From Erinaceus europaeus (lineage: Eukaryota > Chordata > Mammalia > Eulipotyphla > Erinaceidae), in contig NC_080164.1 in NCBI RefSeq assembly GCF_950295315.1, forward strand, positions 113,466,390-113,530,389: DNA of 64,000 nt, read 5' to 3'. The notes beneath the pieces were generated by a model. The model had not been told where the DNA came from. It worked only from the letters and a program-made list of their open reading frames with translations, and ran no database searches. The first letter of the stretch is position 1. Each line of letters opens with the position of its first letter. The position numbers and the translations under genes are program-made. This document shows, piece by piece, positions 21,691 through 31,640 of this stretch.

Positions 21691-21898
21691 GGCCAGGTGA
21701 TGGCATACTTGGTTGAGTGCACATGTTACAATGCCCAAGGACCTGGGTTTGAGCCCCTGGTCGCCACCTGCAGGGGGAAAGCTTTGAGAGTGGTGGAGCA
21801 GGTTTGCAGGTGTCTCTTTCTTCCTTTCCATCTTTCCCTACCCTCTCAATTTCTGGCTGCCTCTATCCATTAGATAAAGATAATAAAAATTTTAAAAA
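21691..21898 (+). mobile_element. ErB SINE in ancient L1
   Basis: Head GGGGCCAGGTGATGGCATAC, B-box-like GGGTTTGAGCCCC, CACCTGCAGGGGGAAAGCTTTG and an AATAAAAATTT tail. Flanked by GAATTTCTTTCAG / GTATTTCCTTCAG. Confidence 0.92.
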
Positions 21899-21910
21899 GT
21901 ATTTCCTTCA

Positions 21911-21945
21911 GTAACACACACACACACATACACACACACACACAG
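21911..21945. repeat. (CA)n microsatellite
   Basis: About 16 CA units with one TA interruption, just after the ErB tail duplication. Confidence 0.95.
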
Positions 21946-22139
21946 GCATGCACATTTGACATATTTTGCTTGTCTGTTTATCCAGTAGTGGAAACTTGGG
22001 CCTACTTTCACTATTTTATGATATCTTTTGACTGAGAAAATCTAAAATAGAGCTTCAGGCTCTTTTCTGTAATTCTGTAACCCTCTAGGGAACACAAGTT
22101 AGAAAATCATAGCACAAAAGACTTTAATTTTGTTTAAAT

Positions 22140-22292
22140 ATTTTTATTTACTTATTATTGGATAGAGACAGAGAGAGACAGAGAGCAGCCATGTTTCACC
22201 ACTTGTGAAGTATTCCCCCAGCAGGTGGGAACCTGGGGCTTGAACCTGGGTCCTTGCATACTGTAATGTGTAGCAGCACACCTTATCCCAAG
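22140..22292 (-). mobile_element. ErB SINE
   Basis: TATTGGATAGAGACAGAGAG, CCACTTGTGAAGTATTCCCCC, GGGGCTTGAACCTGGGTCC and a decayed head. Confidence 0.85.
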
Positions 22293-23405
22293 ATATTTTA
22301 ATTTTAAAGACTTTTCGTGAACTCTGACCTGAACTCTGACCTGCACGACAGCATAGTGCAATGATACCATTAACACAATGTTTAGTTGTGATGCTCCTTA
22401 CTCATCAGGACTTCATCGTCCATGATAAGAAGTGGAGTTGGGGGTTTGGTGAGGCTCTTTGAGGAGGAGAAACTTGTTCAAGAACATATTTTCCAGGGCT
22501 CTGCTTTTTATGTTAGGCAAACATGATAATTCCTATACTATAGAAATAGGCATGGGCTCCACTTTTTGTATGGGAAATGGCACAAGTCACCCAGCCTAAC
22601 TGTTTTCTAGTTCTACCACCTGTCCTGAAATGACAGAATCGAAATGCCTGGAGAAAGAAGGCAGACAAGACTGCTTAGCCATTCTTACTCAAAAGATAAG
22701 TAATATAATTTGGCCAATGAGACTAGCCAGCTTGTGAGGTTGTGATTTTATTTTTACCACTGTTTTGTTGCTGTCATTCTTGATAAATATGCCTTTATAT
22801 TTGTCAGTTTGAATTTGCTGTCAGTGGAAAATACATAAAAGGCATGCTTCCAAATGTATCTTTTTTTTTATCTTCTAAAATGAACATCATAAAAAAGATA
22901 GAAATGTGACCTCAAAAGGCAGGATACAGACTCAAAATATTGTACAGCAGCTTCATCTTTTTATTAGATTTTCTGTGTTTTTTTCCCTTGGTTGCTGGAC
23001 AAAATCCATACAAATGAAATACTGATTCACTCAGTAAATAATAATGAAAAGGTAAATTCATTTTACAGAGAAGCCAGTACATGTAAGACATCATCTTGAA
23101 TGACTGTGATTTTCTTGAACTGATCACCAGGCTATTATAGTCCCTCAAAAATCATATGTAGCTTTTAGGCTCTCCAATTCTGTCAGTGACCTCTCCTTAA
23201 CCCTTTGGCTCTTAAGAAAAATTGATTTTTTTTTTTAGACATGTGCACAGTATGCTTGCTGCTAAAGTCACACAGGTACAGTCTAGTGGATGCTACACTG
23301 TTATCCTGGCTTCTTGCTGTGATCATTCACACTCCCCTTGTAATTTTCAATAGTTATGCTGTAACTACAGCATTTTTAGAATGAAATAAAAATCTCTCTA
23401 GGGCT
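22293..23405. other. Unassigned, non-repetitive sequence
   Basis: No recognised repeat, RNA or exon. A 12-bp unit GAACTCTGACCT is directly repeated at 22318-22341. An antisense frame of 78 codons (22912-23148) has no detectable homology that I can name and is probably chance. Confidence 0.5.
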
Positions 23406-23408
23406 TTT

Positions 23409-23687
23409 TTTTTTTGGTCTCCAGGGGGCTCAGGGTCTACACTATGAATCCACTGCTTCTGGTGCCCATTTTTTTTTTTTCATTTTATTGGATAGGACCG
23501 AGAGAAATTGAGGAGGAGAAGATAGAGAGGAGGAGAGAATGATAGACACCTCCAGACCTGTTTCACTGCTTGTGAAGTAACCCCCCCTACAGGTGGGGGA
23601 ACTGGGGGGTTTGAACCTGGATCCTTGTGAAGGTCTTTGCCCTTTGTACTATGTATGGTTAACTCGGTACTCTACTGCCAGGCCCCA
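23409..23687 (-). mobile_element. ErA SINE, long form
   Basis: CTCCAGGGGGCTCAGGGTC (long-form tail), CATTTTATTGGATAGGACC, CTCTACTGCCAGGCCCC head complement. Body diverged. Confidence 0.88.
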
Positions 23688-23709
23688 GGTCACAATTAAA
23701 AAAAAAATT

Positions 23710-23810
23710 TATAAAAAGGAAACATTGACAAAACCATAGGATAAGATGGGTACAACTTCTCACAATTCCCACCACCAGACTTCCGTATCCCGTCCCCCCC
23801 CCGCCCCGAG
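23710..23810 (-). mobile_element. Very short long-3'UTR L1 end (about 100 bp)
   Basis: Only the terminal block is present (AAAAGGAAACATTGACAAAACC to CACCACCAGACTTCC). Exact 19-bp duplication CACAATTAAAAAAAAAATT at 23691-23709 and 23811-23829. A C-run ends it. The duplication shows it is a complete, heavily 5'-truncated insertion. Confidence 0.95.
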
Positions 23811-23829
23811 CACAATTAAAAAAAAAATT

Positions 23830-25636
23830 ATCTTGAAGCTGATTATGTCTCTATACATCTCACATTAGATTTCATTTCATCTTTATTTTTCAAGTCCAAG
23901 TATTTGTATATGTCAGCTTTCTTTTCTTGCAATTACCACTCAGATTGATGACAAGAACAGACCTTAGAGTGGTGTACCTGTGCCAAGAGTGGTCAACAGA
24001 GTGACCAGCTCTCCAGGTGTGACCAAAGTTGAGGAAGCTTCTGGGACATGAGAGTTTCAGTGCCCAAGCGGTGAAAAGTCTCTGGCGAAATCAGGGTGAA
24101 ATGGTCACTCAGGAGAAGAAACTTTGATTTGGATTTTGTTTCATGTGACAGCAAGAGGAACTTCAACCCCAGTTATCTCTGAGCACTTCCTATGTGAAAA
24201 GATTAGTGAGAACACCTCTCCTGCTCTCCAGAAGTTGTCTAGAGCAGCTGGTGAGTCCACTCTGCAGAGAGCTGCAAGCCAGTGCTTAAAGGCACTGTCT
24301 CCAGGCTATATGAACAGTGCAGGGGAGAAGGCTCTCTCAGGTTGGAGACTAAAAGTGAAAGATCTGCACTGCTCAGAGGTGCTAGGCAGATGACTCAGGG
24401 TCCATTGTGTACCAAAGAAGATCAAAATATGTGTGTAAATCTCTTGAGTCAGGAAGAATCTGTCCCCAATGCAATACAGGTTTTGGATTTTCATGACAAC
24501 GTTAAAGATAGAAATTACCTGGAGCCCTATTCCATCAGTTGGAAACTCCTTGAGATCCCAGTATCCTGGGAGCTGGGAGCTGGTTCACCTAGTAGCACAT
24601 TCCGTTACTGGGTTCTATCCTCCAGCAGCACAGGCGGTGAGAATCTGAGGCATTTCTCCTCTCTGTTTTCTTCACCCTATGTCTTAAAAAAGAAACAAAG
24701 TGAGAGGGAGGAGAATCTGCCAGGGGAGGTACATCAGGTGGTTAACCTGGCAGCAACCCCTCCCCACCCCAAAGCCCAGAGTAAATAGCCTGTAGGAAGC
24801 ACACATGTCACCACTGAGATGTTCAGTCAGCTCTGGACACTGGTGTGATGGGCTGGAACTTTTTGCAAGTCCTGTGCACTACTGTGGCACTGTCTCTGTC
24901 TCTCTTTTATTCTGTTAGTAACTACAGTCTGTACTGCGATTGCCTGACCTAAGATCCCATGAAAGCATCACACAGCATGATCCCCGAGGGGGTACTCTTT
25001 AGACACTGAACGTGCTCTACTGTAGGCCAATAGCTGAGTGACTTGGAAAAGGAAAATGCTGGAAGGGAGTAATTGACAAAGTCATAATACTAAAAGTTCC
25101 TCCACCAGACCTGTAAACTGATGGTGTCGGGAGCCTCTGAGATGCAGGGCAGACATGGTTGAGGATGGCATCTGGGAAGAGGGCAATTTTGATGTGGAGC
25201 AGACTCAAGCGTTTACATCTGTAGAATGCACTCTCAGTCAGAGATTAGCATGCAGAGAGTTTAACAGAGCATATTCTCAAGGTTAGCACTTGCTGGGTAG
25301 GGATGGGGCAAGAGGATAAATTACTCTGATGTCGTCGCTCTCTGGGGAGCCCTGCAGCTGGAATTGTTACCAATTAGGGATCAGAGGCTGGCTTTTTATG
25401 TTTCAGCATCAGCCAGCTGAGGGCGATTCCCAAAGGGCTGAGAGCAGAGGTGTGTTGGAGGTCAGCATGTCTAGCAGTTGGTGGGATAAATCCTTCTGTT
25501 ACTCCGACAGTTGCGGTTTGGGGGGTAAAGCACAATCTCTTACAAGGGGGTTATTTATTATTATTATTTTAAAAGAATTCAATGGAATGGAACAAAGTAC
25601 TTTTGGTTTGGGGAGAGAGAAATAAGTCTTTAAGCC
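23830..25636. other. 1.8 kb of unassigned, mostly non-repetitive sequence
   Basis: Longest stretch with no clear repeat. The plus strand has overlapping open frames of 89 codons (24124-24393) and 168 codons (24282-24788). I do not recognise the predicted peptides; composition is ordinary, start contexts are weak and no splice structure is evident. The part near 24590-24640 has a tRNA-like GGTTCTATCCTCC motif, so an old SINE may be present. Best candidate in the window for host sequence under constraint, but unproven. Confidence 0.45.
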
Positions 25637-25780
25637 AAGCCAGGGTGGGGTATAGTGTGGGGTAGACAGCCTGCAAAATCGTTTAGTCTGGCCCTATCTA
25701 GACAACTATAGGTGGGACTCAAAAATTCAGTGAATGGAGGATTTTTTTTTCTCCCACAGCAACATTAAGTACTCATTTTT

Positions 25781-25915
25781 TCTCTTTTTTTGTAGATAGG
25801 ACACAGATATTGAGAGTGGTGGGGAAGTCAGAGAAGAGAGATACCTGCAGCCCTGCTTCACCACATGAAACCTGTCCCCTGCAGGTGGGGGTTGGGGGCT
25901 TGAACTTGAGCCCCC
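25781..25915 (-). mobile_element. ErB SINE, head missing
   Basis: TGTAGATAGGACACAGATATTG, CTGCAGCCCTGCTTCACCAC, CCCCTGCAGGTGGGGGTTGG. The head is replaced by a TTTA repeat and an ErC SINE. TAAGTACTCATTTTT / TAAGTGCTCATTTTT flank the pair. Confidence 0.88.
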
Positions 25916-25919
25916 TCTC

Positions 25920-25923
25920 TCTC

Positions 25924-25964
<41 letters not shown>

Positions 25965-26082
25965 TCAGAGCACTGTTCAGCTCTGGCTTAAAGTGGTGTG
26001 GGGGACTGAACCTGGGACTTCCTTAGCCTCAGGCATGAGAGTCTCTTTGCATATTCATTTTGCTATCTACCCCCACCTTTAA
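25920..26082 (-). mobile_element. ErC SINE with (TTTA)n tail
   Basis: Eleven or so TTTA units (25924-25962) are the expanded A-tail of an antisense ErC: CAGAGCACTGTTCAGCTCTGG, GGACTGAACCTGGG, GCTATCTACCCCC. Confidence 0.93.
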
Positions 26083-26244
26083 GTGCTCATTTTTAGGTTG
26101 GTCATTTTGTGTGTCCCACCAGTGATGTTATAAATATCCAAATGGCCCCTGATAGAGAAAAAGTTCCCCAACCTTGAACTAAACATTAAAGCAAATCAGA
26201 TTCAAATAATTGGGTACCAATCTGCTCCTGTGATCTTCCTGTGT

Positions 26245-26480
26245 GATACAATTCACAGAACTCCCACCACCAGCATGCCGTATTTCATCCCTTCACTGGA
26301 AGCTTCCCCATTCTTTATCCCTTTGGGAATATGGACCAAAGATCTTTATGGGGTGCAGCAGGTCAGGAGGTCTGGCTTCTGTAATTGCTTCTCCGCTGGA
26401 CATGGGCATTGACAGTTCGATCCATACCCCCAGCCTATCTTTACCTTTCCCTAGTGGGATAGGGCTCCAGGAAGGTGACG
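26245..26480 (-). mobile_element. Long-3'UTR L1 fragment
   Basis: CACAGAACTCCCACCACCAGC, TTTATCCCTTTGGGAATATGG, CTGGCTTCTGTAATTGCTTC. The A-tail tip is decayed and the right edge is a deletion or truncation. Confidence 0.85.
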
Positions 26481-26616
26481 TTTCAGGAAGACACTGTACT
26501 TTTACAACAAAGCAAGCTAGAGAAAAATGCTAGTAGGAAATCATAAGGAAGATACAATAAAGTGATAGTACTATTTTTTTACTTACTGGCACTGTAACTT
26601 TATTTATAACATTTGA

Positions 26617-26673
26617 GTTATAAGTAAAGTTTACTTTTACTTTACTTATAACACTTCCTGTGTACAGGAAGTG
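26617..26673. repeat. Two adjacent perfect palindromes
   Basis: Arms GTTATAAGTAAAG (26617-26629) and its complement (26640-26652), 10-nt loop; then CACTTCCTG (26652-26660), TGTA, CAGGAAGTG (26665-26673). The two hairpins share one base. Confidence 0.95.
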
Positions 26674-26734
26674 GCTATGCTATTATTACAGTAGTATAGT
26701 GTGTGTTACACCTAATTTTATGTAGCTATGGTAC

Positions 26735-26810
26735 TATTTACAACAGCCAAAATATGGAAGCAACCTAAATGCCCAAGGACAGATGACTGAGTAAAGAAGT
26801 TATTATTATA
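26735..26810 (+). mobile_element. Ancient L1 ORF2 C-terminal fragment
   Basis: TTTACAACAGCCAAAATATGG and CAACCTAAATGCCCAAGGAC match a conserved eutherian L1 block (also at 59220 and 62580). Confidence 0.8.
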
Positions 26811-26983
26811 GTGATCTAGAGGTGGCCAGTGGATAAACTGTTGAACTCTCAGGCAGTAATAGGAAATTTCCAGATTTTAGCCCCTGGATATGCTTATAAT
26901 ATGATAGTGATGCATTTGTAAGTGGGCCTCAATACAGGATATAAAGACTGAAAATACAATAAAGGGTTAAGACTGCGTAGAAG

Positions 26984-27288
26984 GGGGAGTCGGGCAGTAG
27001 TGCAGCAGGTTAAGTGCACATGGCACAAAGTGCAAGGACTGGCTTAAGGATCTTAAGGATCGCGGTTCAAGCCCCTGGCTCCCCACCTGCATGGAAGTCA
27101 CTTCAAAGGCGGTGAAGCAGGTCTGTAGGTGTCTATCTTTCTCTCCCCCTCTCTGTCTTCCCCACCTCTCTCCATTTCTCTCTGTCCTATCCAACAACAT
27201 CAATAATAACTACAACAATAAAACAACAAGGGCAACAAAAGAGAATAAATAAATATTAAAAAAAGAGAGAAAAACATGACTTAAAAAA
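26984..27288 (+). mobile_element. ErA SINE
   Basis: Head GGGAGTCGGGCAGTAGTGC, CCACCTGCATGGAAGTCAC, CAACAAGGGCAACAAAAGAG, A-rich tail. Flanked by CTGCGTAGAAGG / ATGTGTAGAAGG. Internal 9-bp duplication of CTTAAGGAT. Confidence 0.93.
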
Positions 27289-27599
27289 AAGAATGTGTAG
27301 AAGGTCTGAGATAGTACAGGTGGTTAGTGCAGGCTGGCCTTCACTAGGTAAGCAAGTGAAAACAAAGTAGAGACGATGAAGGTCAGACTGAACTTTTATT
27401 GAGAAGGCCCCAACTCAGAGCAGAGGGCCAAGAAACTAATGTAGAAAAAAAGCAAATGTGCCAACCTGTATCTATAGTAACCAAGGTTCAAGGTTACTGC
27501 CATATTTTGTCTTTAATTGCTTATCTTGTCTGCTTCTGTAACCCTGGCTACCTTCTGCCCTCCTGAAAGGCACTCCTCTGCCCCCAGTGGTATATCTTT

Positions 27600-27858
27600 T
27601 TAAAAAAATTTTTATTTATTCCCTTTTGTTGCTCTTGTTGTTTTATTGTTGTTGTCGTTGATGTATAAGACAGAGAGAAATAGAGAGAGGAGGAGAAGTA
27701 GAGAGGGAGAGAGAAAGACAAACACCTGCAGACCTGCTTCACACCTGTGAAGTGACTCCCCTGCAGGTGGGGAGTTGGGGGCTCGAACCAGGATCCTTAC
27801 ACTGGTCCTTTTGCTTTGTGCCATGTGCGCTTAACCCACTTCACTACTGCCCAGCTCT
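27600..27858 (-). mobile_element. ErA SINE in probable LTR
   Basis: Flanked by CCCCAGTGGT on both sides (27579-27590 and 27860-27870 regions). TTGCTCTTGTTGTTTTATTG, GACCTGCTTCACACCTGTG, CACTACTGCCCAGCTC. Confidence 0.92.
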
Positions 27859-27981
27859 CCCCAGTGGTGAGGCTAAACTTTCTCAGACACAGCTCTGCAG
27901 GAAAGGTAATAGTAACTAAGGTAACCAGACCCTGAGCAATGGGTACAAGTCCCACTCTTTAACCTTGCAGCCTTTGCTTCT

Positions 27982-28112
27982 GTTTTTTTTTTTTTATTAA
28001 ACCAGAACAATGATCAGCTTTGGTTTATGGTAGTGCAGGGGATTGAACCTGGGACTTTGGAGCCTCAGACACAGAGTCTCTTTGCATAACTATTATGCTG
28101 TCTACCCCTACC
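27982..28112 (-). mobile_element. ErC SINE in probable LTR
   Basis: T14 tail complement, CCAGAACAATGATCAGCTTTGG, GGGGATTGAACCTGGGAC, TTATGCTGTCTACCCC. Flanks GCCTTTGCTTCTG / GCCTCTGCTTCTG. Confidence 0.92.
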
Positions 28113-28313
28113 TGAGCCTCTGCTTCTGTAATGACGCTTTTTGCTCTCAAGCCTGCACTTGCTATATAAGCTTGTACTATCTATATAAGCCTGCACTTAC
28201 TATATAAGCTTGTTCGGGGCCAGTTATCAGATGATCTGAGCTCCTGACCTGTATGTAAATAAAAAGCTCCTTTCTTCATTCACCCACCTTGGCTCCAGTC
28301 ATCTTGATTATTA

Positions 28314-28604
28314 TTTAAAAAAATATTTATTTATTTATTCCCTTTTGTTGCCCTTGTTTTATTCTTGTAGTTATTGTTGTTGTTGTTATTGATGTAATTG
28401 TTGTTGGGTAGGACAGAGAGAAATGGAGAGAGGAGGGGAAGACAGAGAGGGGGAGAGAAAGATAGACACCTATAGACCTGCTTCACTGCCTGTGAAGTGA
28501 CTCCCCTACAGGTAGGGAGCTGGGGGCTTGAACCAGGATCCCCATGCCGGTCCTGGCACTTTGCACTACCTACACTTAACCCACTGCACTACCATCTGAT
28601 TCCC
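28314..28604 (-). mobile_element. ErA SINE in probable LTR
   Basis: Flanked by GTCATCTTGATTATT (from 28298 and 28607). TTGTTGCCCTTGTTTTATTC, ATAGACCTGCTTCACTGCC, CACTACCATCTGATTCCC. Confidence 0.93.
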
Positions 28605-28631
28605 AAGTCATCTTGATTATTAATAGAGTCT

Positions 28632-28742
28632 CTTAACAGCTGGAAGTCCTGAGTTTGATCCCTGAGAGCACATGTACCAGAGTGCCAGAGTGATGTCTGG
28701 TTCTTTCTCTCTTCCTATATTTCTCATTAATTAAAAAAAAAA
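28632..28742 (+). mobile_element. ErD SINE, 5'-truncated
   Basis: GAGTTTGATCCCTGAGAGC, GCACATGTACCAGAGTGCC, TGATGTCTGGTTCTTTCTC, A-rich tail. Confidence 0.85.
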
Positions 28743-28783
28743 GAAGTTATTAGAATATATTCACTGAGACACTACTCTGTCTC

Positions 28784-29100
28784 TTATGGGACAAAATGAA
28801 TGTTGCTAAAGATGATTATGCCAGGTGCGATAAGTAATTGAAGGGAAACTATTGGATGGCTTCAACTCATATCAGGGAATATAGGTAACTAAGGTCAATG
28901 AACTTGCAAAAAAAAAAAAAAAGTTACCAAATTGTCTCTCAGGCTCTTTGAGAAGTATGGGGCACAGGACTTTGGTGGAGGTGTGGTGACTTACACACAT
29001 GGTGTGGCTGTGAAACCATACCCCTGAAGTCTTATAATTTTGTTATAAATTGTTAAACACTGTTAAGTTACTACTCCAAAGGAAATTTGAAAAAATGTAT
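28784..29100 (+). mobile_element. Old L1 3'UTR
   Basis: GTGACTTACACACATGGTGTGG and GAAACCATACCCCTGAAGTC then TTATAATTTTGTTATAAATTG, a block typical of older eutherian L1 3' ends. An A15 run at 28908-28922 interrupts it. Confidence 0.7.
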
Positions 29101-29237
29101 GGAGCTATAGTTTCACACTCAAGCAATGTGTTCTTGAGATATGGTCCCTTATGACTTAAGAGCTGGTCATGTGAGGCTTCCTGGGCAACTTCCTGGCAGT
29201 GGGCAGATCTGGCTGTCTTGCTACAGGAAGTAAGTGT

Positions 29238-29385
29238 GGTGGCCGGGAGGAGGATTAACAGGTAGAGCTTGTGGGATTTGCATGTGAGAGGCTTCAGGTT
29301 GGATCCCTGGCACTTCAGATGCTGGAAGGGAGCAGTGCCTGAATTTCTTTTTCTTTCATTAAATAAATCAGTAAAATGATTATCG
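29238..29385 (+). mobile_element. ErD-like SINE
   Basis: GGTGGCCGGGAGGAGGATTAAC, GGTTGGATCCCTGGCACTTC, GGAGCAGTGCCTGAATTTC, ATTAAATAAATC tail. Confidence 0.7.
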
Positions 29386-29387
29386 AG

Positions 29388-29388
<1 letters not shown>

Positions 29389-29434
<46 letters not shown>

Positions 29435-29460
29435 GAGAAAGAAAGGATGGAAGGAAGAAA
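29389..29460. repeat. (GAAA)n microsatellite
   Basis: About 16 GAAA units with few interruptions, directly at the tail of the ErD-like SINE. Confidence 0.95.
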
Positions 29461-29470
29461 GACAGGGCGG

Positions 29471-29665
29471 GGGGTGGTGGTGGCTAGATAGCATAATGGT
29501 TATGCTAAGATACTCTTGTGCCTGAGGCTCCAAAGTTCCAGGTTCAGTCCCCCACACAACCATATGCTAGAGCTGAGTAGTGCTCTGGTAAAAAAAAAAA
29601 AAGAAGAGAAAAAGAAAAGATCAGAAAGAAAGAAAGGAAGGGAAAGAAAGAGGGAAAGAAAGAAG
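29471..29665 (+). mobile_element. ErC SINE with A-rich purine tail
   Basis: GGCTAGATAGCATAATGGTTATGC, CAGTCCCCCACACAACC, GAGCTGAGTAGTGCTCTGG, then A12 grading into impure AAAG/GAAA repeats to about 29665. Confidence 0.92.
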
Positions 29666-29795
29666 CAAGTGAGCATGCTGTAGAGCTATGTTTGATCTGT
29701 TGGCAGTGCTGTCTGCAGCCTGCCTCCTTCAAGGTGCTCAATATAAGGATGCTATGTGTAGTGATGAATTGAATGGACACATTGGAATAATAAAT

Positions 29796-29798
<3 letters not shown>

Positions 29799-29831
<33 letters not shown>

Positions 29832-29850
29832 ACGCGCGCACACGCGTGTG
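29799..29850. repeat. (TG)n then (CG/CA)n microsatellite
   Basis: About 16 TG units, then GCACGCGCGCACACGCGTGTG. Alternating purine-pyrimidine throughout, so a Z-DNA-prone tract. Confidence 0.95.
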
Positions 29851-29884
29851 TAGCTGGGGCCTTGCATATGTGATTTCACTGATC

Positions 29885-30035
29885 CAGACCACCTTTTCTT
29901 TTAAAGATTGAGAGACTGAGAGCGAACACCACAGTGCCAAAAGCTTCCTCTGGTGCTATAGCCCTCGCATCTCAAACTTGGGTCACAGGCATGGTGAGGT
30001 AGGATCCCTACTGGTGAGCTCTTTCTCCAGTCCTG
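29885..30035 (-). mobile_element. ErE SINE, old
   Basis: AAAGATTGAGAGACTGAGAG, CCACAGTGCCAAAAGCTTCCTC, a decayed CAAACTTGGGTCAC and TGAGCTCTTTCTCCAGTCC. The same layout recurs at 42008, 42895 and 56290. Confidence 0.65.
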
Positions 30036-30599
30036 GAAGGATGGCTCTATTTAGAGCTAAACAGGGTAAAATCCTGGTATACTTCCATTATCTGTGCCTT
30101 TTTCTCTATAGAAAGGGAATGATGCCTATGGTAATGTGAAGTTTGGAAGTGACTGCTCTAGTATATAGTCTTTCACACTATCAGCTCTTAACAAGTGGTG
30201 AAATAGGCCAGAAATGACCATCTGCTTGATGCTACAGAGGAAACTGAGGCTCATCCTTTTGTGTGAATAGAAAAATTTTATTTTGTAATATTGTGCAACA
30301 TGAGGACAGAGGTTTTCTTCCCCTGAAAATTTCTGCCTCTTCCTCCCTAGTGGCTGTTTTTAACATCCTCTTAGTGTGAGGTGGGTCCAGAAGTTTGGGT
30401 ACTTGAATTTATCAGCTTTCTTGATGCTTCTTTCTGTTTTCCTGCCAAAGAATAATGGGCAATATCCCCTTGACTCAAATCCTCTCTGAAGCATTCAACT
30501 CATTGGTGTTGTCATGAGAAGGAGTGATTATTACTGTTGTTGGGATTATGATGATTATGTTCCATGTGCTGGCAGGTGGTAGCTAGTTTATAATATCAA
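30036..30599. other. No gene seen; one MIR-like scrap
   Basis: Mostly unassigned. ACAGAGGAAACTGAGGCTCA at 30232-30253 resembles the antisense MIR core but is too short to be firm. Confidence 0.45.
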
Positions 30600-30611
30600 A
30601 GAATGACTACT

Positions 30612-30926
30612 ATTTATTTATTTATTTTTCCGTATTGGGAGGTTAATGCTCTACAATTGACAGTAAAATGCAGTAGTCTGTACATGTGTAACATTTTTCA
30701 GTTTTCCACATAGCAATTCAACCCCTACTAGGTCCTCCTCTGTGATCATGTTTCAGGACCTGATCCCTCCCCCCAACCCCAGAGGCTTTTACTTTGGTGC
30801 AATACACCAACTCCAGTCCAAGTTCTGCTTAGTGTTTTCCCTTTTGTTCTTATTTTTCCACTTCTGTGTGTGAGTAAGATCACCGCATATTCATCCTTCT
30901 CTTTCTGACTTACCTCACTTAACATG
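30612..30926 (-). mobile_element. 5'-truncated L1, short 3'UTR
   Basis: Minus-strand L1 3' end with the 12-bp duplication AGAATGACTACT (30600-30611 and 30927-30938). TTTACTTTGGTGCAATACACC links it to the L1-D type; it includes only the last few codons of ORF2. Confidence 0.95.
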
Positions 30927-30938
30927 AGAATGACTACT

Positions 30939-31640
30939 GTTTAATACTTCATTCCATTAGCCTTGGAAGTCTTCCCTATATTATTTCTAGTATTCTGTCT
31001 TATACCCAAGTACGAAATCTTAGATTAGGATACTCCTTAGGTGCAAAGGTTTTAACAGGAATAATTTTTAATAAAATACAAGTGGAATCATTTTTTGGCT
31101 CCCACCTGCCTACCCACCCCACCCCCGATGTGTTTTCAAGGCACGTCTTGCTTTTATTACTCTTGCATTAATAGGACTATTCAAGGAGCTTACAATGACC
31201 CAGGAAATGGAGGCTGACTAAGAATGGAGGCAGAGAGAGGACAAGGAGACATAAAAGGAATTTTATGTGCTTTTTTTTTTTTAAAGGAGTCATTAAAGTT
31301 GTATAAAAGAAAAAAAATCTTAAGATACCACACAAAATAGTGCTTAGGTAAGACTGAGAATGTTTTCTGTAGACAAAGCAGAGAGAGCCTACTCACTTGG
31401 ACTGAATTAGTTCTTGGAGAGTTATGGGTAGGGACTCTATCAGTCAGGGCCAGGCTGGATATAAGAGATACTAATTCAGTGATTTGAGCAGTATTAGATC
31501 ACCTAGAACACAGATTCATAAAGCTCTTGGAAGGGTTGGAGAAGAAGGTCCTAGTAGTTGTGACACCTTCACGGGGAATTCCAGCTGACCTGGTAAAGGA
31601 GTAGAGACTTCAGCCCTGCTAGAAAGTTAGGGAGTTGGGA
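30939..31640. other. No gene seen
   Basis: Unassigned sequence with a T13 run near 31272. No recognisable repeat or coding frame. Confidence 0.5.

Larger units (their letters stand above)
21090..22030 (-). mobile_element. Ancient eutherian L1 3' region, in pieces
   Basis: Pieces that read like old L1M sequence in antisense: CCCTTGATAATCACCATTATAC (21525-21550), TTTATTTCACTAAACATTGTGTC (21620-21650), CATAGTGTATGTCAGAATTTC and, after an ErB insertion, GTCTGTTTATCCAGTAGTGG. The same order is found in human L1MA/MB elements. Confidence 0.7.
25637..26178. mobile_element. hAT-type DNA transposon fossil, both ends kept
   Basis: Left end CAGGGTGGGGTATAG, right end GTTCCCCAACCTTG: decayed inverted repeats of the same family as 12180-12460. 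Inside are GCCTGCAAAATCGTTTAGTCTGG and GATGTTATAAATATCCAAATGG, blocks I associate with a eutherian-wide element. Two SINEs split it at 25781-26082. No transposase sequence, so non-autonomous. Confidence 0.7.
27304..28641 (+). mobile_element. Probable solo LTR, split by three SINEs
   Basis: After removing SINEs at 27600-27858, 27982-28112 and 28314-28604 the rest is one block of roughly 650 bp. Near its 3' end are three TATATAAG boxes 19 bp apart (28163, 28182, 28201), then AATAAA (28258-28263) about 50 bp on, and a terminal CTCTTAACA. That order (TATA, poly-A signal, short U5) is LTR-like. No viral coding sequence is seen. The left edge is not defined, and the family is unknown. Plus orientation follows from the signals. 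Confidence 0.5.

Noticed and set aside
28140..28215. CRISPR-like short spaced repeats
   Set aside because: Only three TATATAAG-centred units at 19-bp steps, no spacers of uniform length and a mammalian context. Better read as a duplicated LTR promoter.
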